Below are positions 53,501 to 62,911 of a DNA stretch of 64,000 nt, one piece after another. Below the pieces are notes generated by a model. The model worked only from the letters and a program-made list of their open reading frames with translations, had not been told where the DNA came from and did not search any database. The translations under genes were made by a program, and so were the position numbers. The stretch is from Hirundichthys speculiger (lineage: Eukaryota > Chordata > Actinopteri > Beloniformes > Exocoetidae). The number at the start of each line of letters is the position of its first letter. Within the stretch, counting starts at the first letter, position 1. The stretch spans positions 248,001 through 312,000 of the forward strand of contig JAGFBZ010000688.1 of assembly GCA_018398805.1 (NCBI GenBank), read 5' to 3'.

Positions 53501-56044
53501 GTCCGCAGCGGCAGGTCTCCACCAGCCGCAAGAGGACCGATCCGCCCCCTGCAGACAGTATGTCGACATCCGACCGCAGATCACCACAAACCGGCACAAA
53601 CTGGAGCGTCCAGCGTCCAGCGTCCAGCGTCGCAGGGACAAGTCCCAGATCAGCAGCGAGAAGCCTCCATGCCAGGCGTCGTCCGGTATTACGGTATATG
53701 AAAAATTCATATATTCATATTTTATTATATTTAATGCACAAGTGGATTTGTATGTTTGTGTTTATTTGTCATTATCTCGTAACTGTTTTTGGCTGCTGTC
53801 TTGGCCAGGCTTCTCTTGGAAAAGAGGTCATTGTACCTCAACAGGACTGACCTGGTTTAATAAAGGCTTAATAATAATAAAAAAATATATAAGAAAAATA
53901 AACACCGGTATTCGGTATGAACCGGTATACCGCCCAGCATTAGGTTGTAGCAACTAAATCGTGATAACCTGCAGCTGTCAAATAGAAGCTGACAGACAGA
54001 AGCAGCAAATGTGAAAAACAGTCACAAAGAAGAACCAGACAGGTTCAACACTGAAGTTCTCACACCAAAGACATCATCTCATCACCTTTAAAAACAGACT
54101 GAGACTACATCTCCATAATACGTCTCCATTTCAAAGCTCAAATCTTCTGTCGTGGCTACGCCTGACATCCACACCACTCCAGGGACCTCCACTCTTAAAA
54201 ATGTACAAATGTTCATCGGCTGCAAACCCCGTTTCATCTGGTAAACGTTTGCAGTCTGATGAGGATGAATTAGAGGTCTTCACTGGTCCACTTTCATGGA
54301 CCCGAACCAAAATAGACCCGTGAAAATTGACACAAAACCGACCTGACCCGAGCTATTATCATAAGTCCGGGAGTCCGAACCCAAACGGACCCGCAAATTT
54401 GGACCCGGAAACCGACCCGACCCAAATCTTTAGTTTCCGACCACGAAACCGAACCGAGTTACCCGAATAGAACCGAGACAATCCAGCCCATAGTTGCTCA
54501 TGTTAAAGTTGTCTAGCGTTGAATAAAACGTTGATTTTCTTACCTAAAGTTGTCTTCTTCTACCGGTTCAGTTGCTACATAGGCTACGTGATGGAAACAA
54601 CAATAAATTCACATCGTTATTTTCTTTGTGGATACAGATGCTATTGGTAGCAACTGCTAACGCTAATAGCCTACACCGGTCAGGAACGTGTCGTGAATAT
54701 GTTCTCTCATCCAGCGTTGTCATGTTGGTGATCCGTAGTGTTTTACAGCTGCCGGGCAAACCGCTAATAACACGCTACAGCAACACGATTGTTTCATGAC
54801 AAACATACCACGTTAATGAATAATTAATTTAACTGCCCCGAGTCCTGACATTAGCTGCCACCGCCAATATCTTTACCTCTCTGGAGTAAAAGTGGACCCA
54901 GCCTGTCAGACAGCACCGACTGGACCCGAGACTAACTGTACCGATTCCGACCCGAACCTGGAGTCACGTCTTTTGAATGGACCCGAAACCCGATTCGGGT
55001 CGGGTCGGAACCTCGGGTTTTCAGGTTGTCGGGTTGTTCCAAAGACCTCTAGGATGAACAGAACTGTACACGTCTGGTTGCCCTGACTTGCTTCGTGATC
55101 TGCCTCTCTGGTTGGCGGACGCTTACCAAGGCCCCTGGAGAAGCAACCTTCATCCCGTAAGGACGTCTGATACGTGTTTACGGTTGTGTAATGTGGATGG
55201 AGATCTTTTCCACCACAGAGCTGAAACTCTAGTCAGAATACTTTTGTTCTGTAAACGCACTAGTGTGGGTATGATACGACTGAACATCTCTGACCTAAGA
55301 ACAAAACTTCAGCCTCAGGTGCTCCCCTTCAGGGCACGGCGGGTTTTGTTTGGTACGTACCGTTCTGCGTCCTGGCTGCAGGTCCTTTCCCTCCCTCCAC
55401 GAGCTTCCCAGAGTCCAGGCAGCCCAGTGGGCTCAGAGTGTCACTGTGAAGTGCTGGTAAGCCATGCAGAGCTCCGCGGTGGAGGCACTGCCCCTGCACC
55501 GCCGGCAGCGTCGGTGGCACCGCCCCTCTCTTCACCCCCAGGGACGACGGAGGGGGAGTGGAAGGTAGCGGCGTTGACCCCGCCCCTTCTTTTCCTGCCG
55601 GAGGGGTGCCGAGGCCCGATGATAGCGGACAGGAAAGGCTGTGTGCGGGCCGGGGGCTGGGGGTGCAGGTGGAACAGGTCCCGGCGCTGGGCGCCCCCTG
55701 CAGGCGCACCGGGGAGTAGCTCCCGAGAGGCGAGGGCCGGACCGATTCCAGGGGAGGAACTGCTGCACTGACAGACTCCTGGTAACTGTGAGCATTTTCA
55801 GCTTGATCTTCGCTTTCCTCTCCCACCGGACCCCCAGAGCCAGAACCGGAGCCGGAGCCAGAACTGGACCGGGCCTGCATCCCGGAGACGTAGCCCGTGA
55901 GCAGGGGCAGCAGAGGCTTGGGCTGAGGGGGTTTGGACGCAAACTGGTGGTGAAAGGTGAAGGGCTGGATGGGGAGGGTGGTGGGCCGCTGCTCCTTACT
56001 GTAACGGACCACCGGGATTCTGTCTGAGGAGCTGGAGAGACCAC
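44313..56044 (-). CDS. rusc2: rusc2 (iporin), 3' eleven coding exons, 5' part missing
   Basis: RUSC2 is a RUN- and SH3-domain adaptor that binds Rab1/Rab35-type GTPases and GM130 and takes part in Golgi and ATG9A vesicle traffic. Eleven exons on the minus strand (56044-55361, 52004-51789, 51639-51469, 48364-48288, 47275-47101, 47009-46904, 46758-46712, 46585-46125, 46041-45614, 45346-45197, 44520-44313) join with consistent phases into 906 codons plus stop. Diagnostic blocks include [98 protein letters not shown] and [15 protein letters not shown]. These match RUSC2 better than RUSC1, whose SH3 domain begins differently. Human RUSC2 is about 1500 residues, so roughly the first 40% is missing; its large 5' exon should lie beyond 56 kb. 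Introns hold hAT elements and a short telomere-like block. Confidence 0.95.
44720..45065. repeat. Two related ~190-bp tandem monomers in a rusc2 intron
   Basis: The text ACAATTTTGATATCAAGATT ... ATTCATCTAATTTGCA and the text TTCAATTTTGATATCAAGGT ... TGTCATCTAATTTGAT are diverged copies of one monomer. The word GACGTCACAAGGTGGCGGCC separates them. It looks like a short piece of a dispersed tandem repeat. Confidence 0.6.
45197..45346 (-). CDS. rusc2: rusc2 exon: [12 protein letters not shown] block before SH3
   Basis: The exon encodes [20 protein letters not shown], a helix-like block conserved before the SH3 domain, then a proline-rich tail ending PP. The split codon at the donor yields the Cys of CEVRALCHH across the junction. 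Confidence 0.9.
45512..45567. repeat. Short telomere-like block in a rusc2 intron
   Basis: CCTAACCCTAACACCCCAAC and CCCTAACCCTAAAC words fill about 55 bp of the 267-bp intron between the two exons before SH3. It is the third such block in the window. Confidence 0.85.
45614..46041 (-). CDS. rusc2: rusc2 exon: [14 protein letters not shown] and linker
   Basis: The exon encodes [18 protein letters not shown], a REGVVEGAE block, [12 protein letters not shown] and LRWGRLFGS. The intron before it is about 83 bp. The acceptor choice at 46041 keeps frame; an AG three bases upstream would also stay in frame and add one Gln, as in mammalian RUSC2. Confidence 0.9.
46125..46585 (-). CDS. rusc2: rusc2 exon: end of RUN domain and charged linker
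   Basis: The exon encodes [20 protein letters not shown], the leucine-rich [20 protein letters not shown], then a basic and charged linker ending in DGEHK. The donor is AAG/GTGACA. Confidence 0.93.
46712..46758 (-). CDS. rusc2: rusc2 47-nt microexon of the RUN domain
   Basis: The exon encodes [15 protein letters not shown]. Only the phase-matched flanks (AA/C and G/AC) restore the conserved reading into the next exon's DIVAAHF. It is too short to find by open-frame search alone. Confidence 0.93.
46904..47009 (-). CDS. rusc2: rusc2 exon: RUN domain, second half
   Basis: The exon encodes [20 protein letters not shown] and [14 protein letters not shown]. The intron to the previous exon is under 100 bp, typical of compact fish genes. 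Confidence 0.95.
47101..47275 (-). CDS. rusc2: rusc2 exon: RUN domain core
   Basis: The exon encodes [20 protein letters not shown], then [20 protein letters not shown] and [11 protein letters not shown], the central helices of the RUN domain. Phase 0 at the acceptor, phase 1 at the donor. Confidence 0.95.
47560..48219. mobile_element. hAT-like element in a rusc2 intron with nested pogo fragment
   Basis: The ends are TAGGAGTG and CACACCCCTA, with sub-ends rich in ATCGATAT and CGATATT words. A piece of the TACGAAA-type pogo element (about 47931-48055) is inside. The text AATCAATATTAGGAGCTGAA occurs on both sides of that piece (about 47866 and 48100). No perfect 8-bp duplication was seen. Confidence 0.55.
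48288..48364 (-). CDS. rusc2: rusc2 exon: start of RUN domain
   Basis: The 77-nt exon encodes [20 protein letters not shown] and DPDVK. It is almost identical to the vertebrate RUSC2 block at the start of the RUN domain. Flanks are TCAG and AAG/GTAGGA. Confidence 0.93.
49701..51455. mobile_element. hAT element (GTGCACGATAA family) next to a rusc2 splice donor
   Basis: The left end is TAGGTGCACGATAATTATCG. The flanks ATCACAGC (49693-49700) and GTCACAGC (51456-51463) match at 7 of 8 bases, a diverged hAT target duplication. An AT-rich zone of repeated ACACTGAATTTTTT words (about 50685-50960) is inside. The right flank copy covers intron positions +6 to +13 of the exon that ends at 51469. Related copies are at about 60453-61258 and from 62912. 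Confidence 0.8.
50685..50960. repeat. Degenerate repeats of TTTACACTGAATTTTTTG
   Basis: The word recurs about eight times with variable T runs and then in inverse form (AATTCAGTG). It is absent from the two related copies as far as I can see, so it may be a local expansion. Confidence 0.6.
51469..51639 (-). CDS. rusc2: rusc2 exon: region just before the RUN domain
   Basis: The exon encodes [20 protein letters not shown], a [12 protein letters not shown] block and a serine-rich stretch, ending in SVDLTQKR. The donor is AGAG/GTGAG; a hAT element begins only 13 bp inside this intron. Confidence 0.92.
51789..52004 (-). CDS. rusc2: rusc2 exon: ALKWREYRR block
   Basis: The exon starts after AACAG and encodes [20 protein letters not shown], ending in a basic stretch with RNVFDFP. 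A second AG (CCCCAG before GCGCTC) lies 20 bp downstream, but it would not fit the phase of the upstream exon. The conserved HLSPQ words also support the upstream acceptor. The donor is CACG/GTGCTC. Confidence 0.9.
52458..52673 (-). pseudogene. hAT transposase N-terminus, BED zinc finger relic
   Basis: The frame contains [20 protein letters not shown] followed by CKCC, the first half of a BED finger. The second half (the His ligands) is missing because the frame leaves the finger after GGYN. It is inside the hAT element at 52291-53942. Confidence 0.7.
52962..53091. repeat. 19-bp minisatellite, CAGTTAACAGCCGTTAAAA unit
   Basis: Seven copies, one of them shortened to 16 bp, with A/G and C variants. 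Each has the palindrome GTTAAC. Confidence 0.9.
54271..55051 (+). mobile_element. Complete hAT-type element (family B) in a rusc2 intron
   Basis: The ends are TAGAGGTCTT and AAGACCTCTA. The flanks GGATGAAT and GGATGAAC match at 7 of 8 bases. It is homologous along its whole length to 9754-10529 in the opposite orientation, with the same GACCCG-rich ends. The right end lies about 310 bp from a rusc2 exon. Confidence 0.85.
55361..56044 (-). CDS. rusc2: rusc2 exon: conserved central block, 684 nt
   Basis: The exon encodes [18 protein letters not shown], then a [15 protein letters not shown] block and [18 protein letters not shown] glycine-serine run, [20 protein letters not shown] and a proline-rich stretch follow. 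It starts after CCAG at the left of GGT (phase needs one base from an upstream exon) and ends AACG/GTACGT. The region before the RUN domain is largely disordered in the family but these blocks are well conserved. Confidence 0.92.
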
Positions 56045-56124
56045 CTGGACGGGGAGAAGGACGACAAGGAACTGGGTCACCGTTGATCTGGACAGCAGAA
56101 CTGAAGAGACACTTTCCTCTAAAA

Positions 56125-56505
56125 CAGTCATTCCCAAACTTTAGAATACCAAGGCCCAATTTGAAATGTAAAAAATCTCTGCAGCCCACCGAAACCTTTA
56201 ATCACAACTGTGATCAACATACAGGACTTAAAGATATGTTCTGACATTAATGTGAGGGGTCAACAAATAAGGTGACACTTGTCACATTAAGTTAAGATGA
56301 CGGTAGAATAACACTTAACTGGTTTGTTTTGTTACATCTTAATGTTTTTAAATCATGTCGTTAACATTTTACAGTAATAAAAACATATTTTAAAAAGATC
56401 GAGGATTTAAAACATATTTGTGTAATTTTAATGACCTCTCACGGCCCACCTGCAGTACGACGACGGCCCACCAGGGGGCCGCGGCCCACACTTTGGGAAT
56501 CACTG
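56125..56505. mobile_element. hAT-type MITE, sister of 14308-14676
   Basis: The element begins CAGTCATTCCCAAACTTTAG and ends CACTTTGGGAATCACTG. The flanks CTCTAAAA and CTCTAAAG match at 7 of 8 bases. It lies 80 bp upstream (in gene orientation) of a rusc2 exon acceptor. Confidence 0.85.
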
Positions 56506-56513
56506 CTCTAAAG

Positions 56514-57037
56514 GAAATCACGATAGACGGCTGATTTCAATTTCAGCCTCAAAACTTATCAAAAACTCCAGACATCATCTCTGTGAAAAGAAAATGACAT
56601 TCATGACATTTCTATTCAGATGAAAACTCCCTCGGGGATCAATAAAGTATAGAGCTGAACTGAATTATAAATGCAGATTTTCTCTGCAGTTCTGTTTTAA
56701 TGGACTGAAGGTGAACTTGAAACGTTCAGAGTTTATAGCCTCGTTAAATAATTTCCATAATGTCCTGTTCCTTCAGCTTTGATTATTAACTTATGAGGTA
56801 TAAAGTGAAAAAAATCCACGATTCAACCTCTAATAAAATGACCAAGTACTGTTTGTAGTTTCAACCAGTCCAGTTTAGATCCGTGTTTTCCTGTTTATTT
56901 GTGCGCCGAAGATTTAGAGGAATTTAATAAAAGTGTTTAAAATGTTGAGTCCAAAAGAGCAAAAACATGGCAGTTATGACATCAGACGGACGCTTCATGA
57001 AAACCTTTCATGGCGACTAAACGCCAGACAACTTCAC

Positions 57038-57068
<31 letters not shown>

Positions 57069-58516
57069 TGAAATATACTAAAAGCCTAATTTGTGGTGCC
57101 TTTTCAGAAAAACTCAACAACATTTTTAGATCTTACACAACCACAACCAACAAACAACAGCATGAAACCACAAAATGCAGATGAGGAGGTGAGTGTGATG
57201 TCAGAGCAGAAACCTTCATTAACTTTCCTGCTGCACAACTGAAAGGTGGTGCTCTTGTTTTCTGTTAAAACAGTTGTTTTTCTAATCTTCCTGGTCATTT
57301 GTCATCAATCGAAATCGACGTGTGTAGACAGATGTTATAATTCACTAAAATCCAGCCACGTCCACGTCCTGCCCTGACAGGCTGTCGTACATGAGGAGGT
57401 CTGGGTGCAGAAGGATGAGCTCACCTGCACCAGCAGAGGAGAGCAAAAGGCTTTCAGGAGGAACAAAGAAAGCATCTAAAGTGTATTACAGTACTGTCCC
57501 ATCTACACGTCTCCTCCAGAAACATATCGGAGCATGTCCTAGTACCAGTATACCACCCAGCTCTAATCAGCTCTAATCAGGACGTCACTGGTGCAGATCT
57601 GGGGGGGTTTTAACAGTCTAGGCCAAACAGTAAAATAGCGTTTGTGTTTTATCCGTCCATCTCTGCAGTGAGGGGCAGGGGTACGACTGGACGGGTCTCC
57701 AGTCCCTGAATCAGTCTGTGTCACCAGTTTAGAATCACCAGTTGGCCAAACATGCATGTGTTTGGACTGTCAGAGGAAGCTGGAGCGTCTGGAGCAAACC
57801 TGCAGCACACAGCTGATGGTTCTGCTGTTGTTCAGGACACGTGAAGATGCATCTGAACAGTGAAACGGCTGAATGATCAAATCTAACAGGCTTCATGGAG
57901 ATTTTTAATCACCGGTTCATGTGGACCTTTGTCCTGAGTTATCGTTTAACCATCGACTGTACAGAAAATAAAAGTTTCATTCCACAGTTGCCACTCAGAC
58001 GAGGTTCCTGACCTCTAAATGTGACAGTTTGTTCATTTGATAAAAAGTAATTAACGGACAAATACCTGACCAGATAATCAACTGGTCTTTTATGGCTTCA
58101 AACGGCTGATTTTGTCCAAGAAGCAAAATGAAAATGAACTGTTTACACTCACCAGAGCATCAAATGCTCTTATTTCAGAGGCTGAAAGCAGTGAAACGGT
58201 CAAACTGATCCATCTGCAGTCATTTCATTCGTGTCTCGCATAAACGTGAAGGTTAAAAACAGAGAAGTGCCTGCTCATAAAGCCTGAAAGCCCTTATCAG
58301 GGCCGGCCACACCGCTATCAGGACTCACGCACACACATGTTCGCAGACACACACAGACTGAACCTGGAAGCACCGCGCAGAGCAGCAGAGCCACCGTCAG
58401 GGAGAAGCCGGGTTTTATTCCTGATCTGGGTCAGGATCTGAGTGTTTCTGTGATCATTCCTGAATCCAGCGTGACGGACAGCAGCGTGTGATGACAGCGG
58501 CGTGTGATGTCAGCAG
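56514..58516. other. Probable rusc2 intron or upstream DNA, no exon recognised
   Basis: A 28-A run lies at about 57036-57063. I found no minus-strand block resembling the N-terminal part of RUSC2. Confidence 0.4.
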
Positions 58517-58637
58517 GTGTTGCGCAAGCTGTTTGTCAGCCCCCAGAAGGGCCGGCCCACCCCCGAGCACGTGAGCGCGTGGGTGCAGTGGCGTCTCCCA
58601 GCCACAGGGGGAGACGTGGAGCTGCTGTTGGAGCGTG
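58517..58637 (+). other. Candidate exon of unknown gene
   Basis: The segment follows a good acceptor (GATGTCAGCAG) and ends at a strong donor (GAGCGTG/GTGAGG). The open frame reads VLRKLFVSPQKGRPTPEHVS, then AWVQWRLPATGGDVELLLER. The composition looks protein-like. I do not recognise the family and see no partner exons on the plus strand; it may be chance. Confidence 0.25.
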
Positions 58638-58639
58638 GT

Positions 58640-59420
58640 GAGGAGGGGAGGAGGGGGGAGCGCTGTACACCTCCCTCTGGGGATGGGAGGAAAGCACAAT
58701 CAACCCTCTAATACGCCTTTTTTTTTTTACTTTTTCTCCTCCTGGTCTTTCCTTCCTTCGTCTTTTTTGCTGCCTCCGTCATCTCTGAGCAGTTTATTAG
58801 AGCGCTGAGTGTTGATTCCTTCACAGTTTCATGGTTCACGTTAGCATCATTAGCGAGCCGACAGCTTCCAGGAGGCTTTTAAAGAGATTCAGATGAACGG
58901 GACAGCTGACTGAAGAGAGCTCTGATGAATAATAAATGATCTCAGATGCTGCGCAGCATCTCATTACGCCTTAAATCATCTCATCTCTCAGCATACAGAG
59001 ACAAGAAGAGAAGGACGACCAGACGGGAATATTTATTCCCTCTGAATCGGTGTTTCTCCGTCTTTTCCAGGCGTGAAGACGTGCTGTTGTTCATTTATGT
59101 GATTATTTACCCTCCATCCTCAAATAATCATCATTTGAAACGTGGACTCATTCAAACAGGCTGGTTTTAAGAAGGCTTGACTGTTTTTTTTTTTAATGTA
59201 AATGATGCAGAAAAGCAGAGTGAGATGATTCCTTTTGTCTGAAGCGGTCGTCATACTTTGTTCTGACAAGCAGAAATAAATCCAGGTTTGCTTGAACTGC
59301 TGGCCTTCAGAGTGGTGCAGAGTAGAGCTGAGCGATTTTATCGATTCTGCGATATAAATCGATATTTTATTTCCCCAGCGAGTATTGATTTTTCAGCCGC
59401 AGGTATTGATATTCTAAGCT
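58640..59420. other. Intergenic or intronic DNA, no gene recognised
   Basis: Near 59320-59415 the words GAGCTGAGCGATTTTATCGA and ATAAATCGATATTTTA resemble one end of a hAT-type element whose other end I cannot find. Confidence 0.4.
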
Positions 59421-59422
59421 TC

Positions 59423-60100
59423 TATGGAGCCCCGTTTGGGTCATAATTCAATGAATAAATGAGTCTATTATTATGAAATACAGGCGTTTATTATTATTAT
59501 GAAATACATATCCATTATTATGAAATGTTTCCCATTATTATGAAAAAAATGTAATTATTATGAATTATATTTTATTATTTAATCTTAGTTTAATGCATAA
59601 TAGTTTATTTCAGAATGGCTTTTTTTTTAATCTAAGAATGAGTTTTTACATAATGGCTTCCTTTTTCATAAGAATGAGCTTTTACATAATAATGACATTT
59701 TGCCACTGGGCGGGACCAGTGGTTGACCTGCATGCTCATTGGCTGATCCTTCTCCATTCTACACTCTGACATCGACTAGTTTTGGACGTGAGGTCCCGTT
59801 AGCAGCGGGCCGTGACGTCATCAAGGTGCGCTCCTAGTCCGATTGTAGCTATGGCAGCTTGGACTGAGCTACGGGAAACCTTGACCATAATTCACTGTTC
59901 TGTTGCTTATGCCTGAATGAAAAAGCAGCCAATCACATAATTGGCTCCGCCCTCTCTGCTGTGATTGACACACAAATCATTCTTATGAAAAATGAAACCA
60001 TTATCATAATAATGGGAAATATTTCATAATAATAAACGCCTGTATTTCATAACAATAGACTCATTTATTCATTGAATTATGACCCAAACGGGGCTCCATA
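59423..60100. mobile_element. Fold-back MITE with long inverted arms
   Basis: The left arm TATGGAGCCCCGTTTGGGTC runs into AATGAATAAATGAGTCTATT. It recurs as its inverse complement at the right end; the arms pair over about 80 bp. The inner zone repeats ATTATTATGAAAT words. The word AAGCTT flanks both ends and may be the target duplication. Confidence 0.7.
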
Positions 60101-60452
60101 AGCTTTATTCAAAACCTCCGTGTCCCACCTTTAAAAGCTTGCAAGCAACAATTTGCACTGTTTAAATAAATGAAACTATTTTTCTCAACACATCTTTTAT
60201 TCATTTTGTCCAGCATTTGCAAGCTGCCTGTCAGCCATATAATGTGTAATTGATGCTTTCAGTTCGACTCCCGACTGTCCTGAGACGTCTTCATTTTACA
60301 GGAACTCCAGGCATGTGAGCGTGAGCGTGCATGTGATTGTTGATGTGACCTCCACCTCAGCAGACAGCTGAGAGCAGCTGCTGCTGTCTCTGCTCGGGTT
60401 GGTAGGATGTAGGACCGACTTTCAGGGTCACACAACTTTCTGACATTCAACT
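60101..60452. other. DNA between two elements, no gene recognised
   Basis: No coding motif or classified repeat was seen. Confidence 0.35.
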
Positions 60453-61258
60453 GAACTGATGGAAATACATGCATCAGAATTACTAACTGAAAAAGATGAA
60501 CATTTAAAGGATGTTGGCTTGTGGTTCCATTTAAATTAATACCTTTAATTAAAGTAAATGAGGTTCAGTAGTTTTTGTTTTTTAATCTCATGGAAGCTTT
60601 AGATGAGAGGAATGAGGGAGAGGGGAAGAGAGGCTGCTGCTGGCTTGCCCACGTTAGCATTAGCTTTCATTAGCTCGCGTTAGCGCGATTTCAAAACTCC
60701 ATGGAAGTGATTGTTATGTTGTCGGTGGCTGATCAGGTTTCACGTATTAAAGCTTGTGCTTCCCTCCTCGTAGAATTCACTTGGAGGATTTGTCACAAAT
60801 AACCACTAAACTATCTTCTTCTGAAACTTTAACATAGTTCCACGCCGCCATGTTTGTTGTGATCAGCGCTGTGCTGCAGGCTGCATTCAAGGTGTAACGT
60901 AAATTCCTCCATTCCCTCGTTTGCTTCTATTTTTTTCTATTTTTTATGTGTAACATGTGGGAGAATACGGTGAATATCAATTCAAGTCAGCAACTACCAA
61001 AATTATGACCAAGTTAAGTTGTTTTCTGGCATGAGGGGGTATTCTTGATTTTCCTGATTGAATAATCGTATTTCTGATTATGCCGACGTCACTTGAACAT
61101 AACATTCACTGCCGGTCATTCAAGGCTCAGAGGGAGTGAGACACTGCTGTGTTGACAGAAATATAAATGTTATCAGGGGCTATTTGTCGTGATATCGGAC
61201 TTATCGTGACGACGTCATAATTTCCTGTTATCGGCCCGATAGTTATCGTGCACCCCCA
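60453..61258 (-). mobile_element. GTGCACGATAA-family hAT, truncated copy
   Basis: The right end TAGTTATCGTGCACCCCCA is the inverse of the family terminus. The body matches 63199-63600 and, inverted, 49701-50500. About 285 bp of the other end, present in the copy at 62912, is missing. Confidence 0.75.
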
Positions 61259-62911
61259 GTTTCATCTATGTGGGGTGACGTGGGGTCAACGTCCTGCCCA
61301 GCTGGAGACCAACATTCTCTTCCACAAAACACCACAGATTTGACAGGATTATACTAAAATCTTTACTTTTGCGGTCACTACTACAGAAAAATGTACTAAA
61401 TAAGAACAAGCTGGTGGTTTAGGGAAGTACTTGGTGTGATTTCACAGACTGCCGGGCCTTGTTTTCAGGGTGAGGCGGGCCCACGGGCTGTCTGGATCAC
61501 CAGGAGACACACAAACACAGGTACGCAAGTACACACACACACACACACACAAAAACCCATAGTGAGCTCAGTGTGGGTATGTGGAGCTCAGCGGGGGGGG
61601 GCTCGCTCTGCTTTGTTGTCTCCCCTTTCACATGATTGTTATTCAGATCACGTTTGGCCCACTTCAACCTTCTATTCCTGCTGAAGCTGAGGATACACAC
61701 TTTAAAACAAACCTAAACGCGCCGCCGCTGGAGTGGCGTTGCAGAAAGGAAGTCTAAACCGCGCGCACAAATACCACACCAACAAAAAAACAAGACGACA
61801 AGCAGCTGCACTTTCTGCCTCATCTTCATTCACCCTACCATTTCTCTCTTCTTCTTTACTGCAGTTGCATCTCCTGCCTGCATCATGTCTCTGAATCATT
61901 TAAAAACAGAAAAAGCTGCCCTCCTAAGTCCATTTTGATGTAAATCAAATTTTCTCTGGCTAAAATCTTTCTGCAAACTGCTGATGGAGGATCATTTTTC
62001 CTTCTGTGCTTCGTCCTTCAACTGAGCAGAACATCATTAATGTTCAGCAACAACACTTTAACATGTCAAGTGAAAAATAAAACATTTTAGATGAATGAGG
62101 ACAGAAGGTCAGCTGAAAAGCCAAACCGCTCCTTAATAATCAAAGCTGAAGTTAGTGAAGAATGAAAAGGCTTTTATTCAGTCCAATTAATGCTGTTTTT
62201 TTTTCTTCCCATTAAATCTCAACTGACGACTATTTTCTTAACATAAAAAGACTCACAGGTGTTACATGTCATGATAAACAGACGGCAGAACGCGTTTTAA
62301 AGCCACGTTAAACACTTGGACGCGTAGAAAGAAAGAACCAGTGATGAACGAAGACGCACCAACCAGTCTTGTAATACCGATTTGTCCCACTAGAGGTGAT
62401 TGAAGCGTTTGTTCTACTTTTTTTTTATCCAAATAAAGGAGGGGAGGTTTCACTCGTTAAATTATATTAATTATTAAGGGAATGCAGTGTTTGACAAGGC
62501 AACTATAATGTCTTTACGAACCATTTTTAACTCAAGTCCTCCCCTTCTGTCTCCAGCCAACATGGAGAAATCCATTCCTTTACACATGTTGTCTTTTTTT
62601 TGTTTTAAATAAAGTTTTTGGGAGACCACCTGGTCGCCCAGCTGCCGTCAGATTGTGCTGTGTTTGACCACAGTCGCATTGCAAGCTGGATAAGGAAGGA
62701 CAAACGGACTGAATCACCACCAACAGCGCCCTCTAGTGTCAAAAAACATCCCGTCTGGAGATGAAGAAAAGGAGCCATTCGGAAAACACAAAAACGAGGG
62801 TCAACAATGCCAACAACTCTTAGGAGGAAAGATGAACGAATTAGGATGCAGAACTGTGATGTGAACAAACCAAAACTGAGGGCGTTGAACTGGCTTTGCT
62901 ACGGCTACAGA
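61259..62911. other. Intergenic or intronic DNA, no gene recognised
   Basis: It contains a short (CA)n microsatellite at about 61531-61552. No gene was recognised. Confidence 0.4.

Larger units (their letters stand above)
52291..53942 (-). mobile_element. hAT element with BED-finger relic in a rusc2 intron
   Basis: The ends are TAGTGCTGGGCGGTAT and ATACCGCCCAGCATTA. The flanks AGTTGTAG and GGTTGTAG match at 7 of 8 bases. It carries a minus-strand BED finger near one end, a retroposon tail piece (about 52815-52890) and a 19-bp tandem array. The remaining text includes RNase-H-like coding scraps that I cannot join. Confidence 0.85.

Noticed and set aside
55088..56027. Plus-strand frames of 128-227 codons
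   Set aside because: They are antisense shadows of the 684-nt rusc2 exon.
57036..57063. A-run as the tail of a processed pseudogene
   Set aside because: No coding text or target duplication could be found next to it.
58454..58699. Minus-strand 81-codon frame as a rusc2 5' exon
   Set aside because: It has no RUSC2-like motif, and the composition follows from GC-rich sequence.
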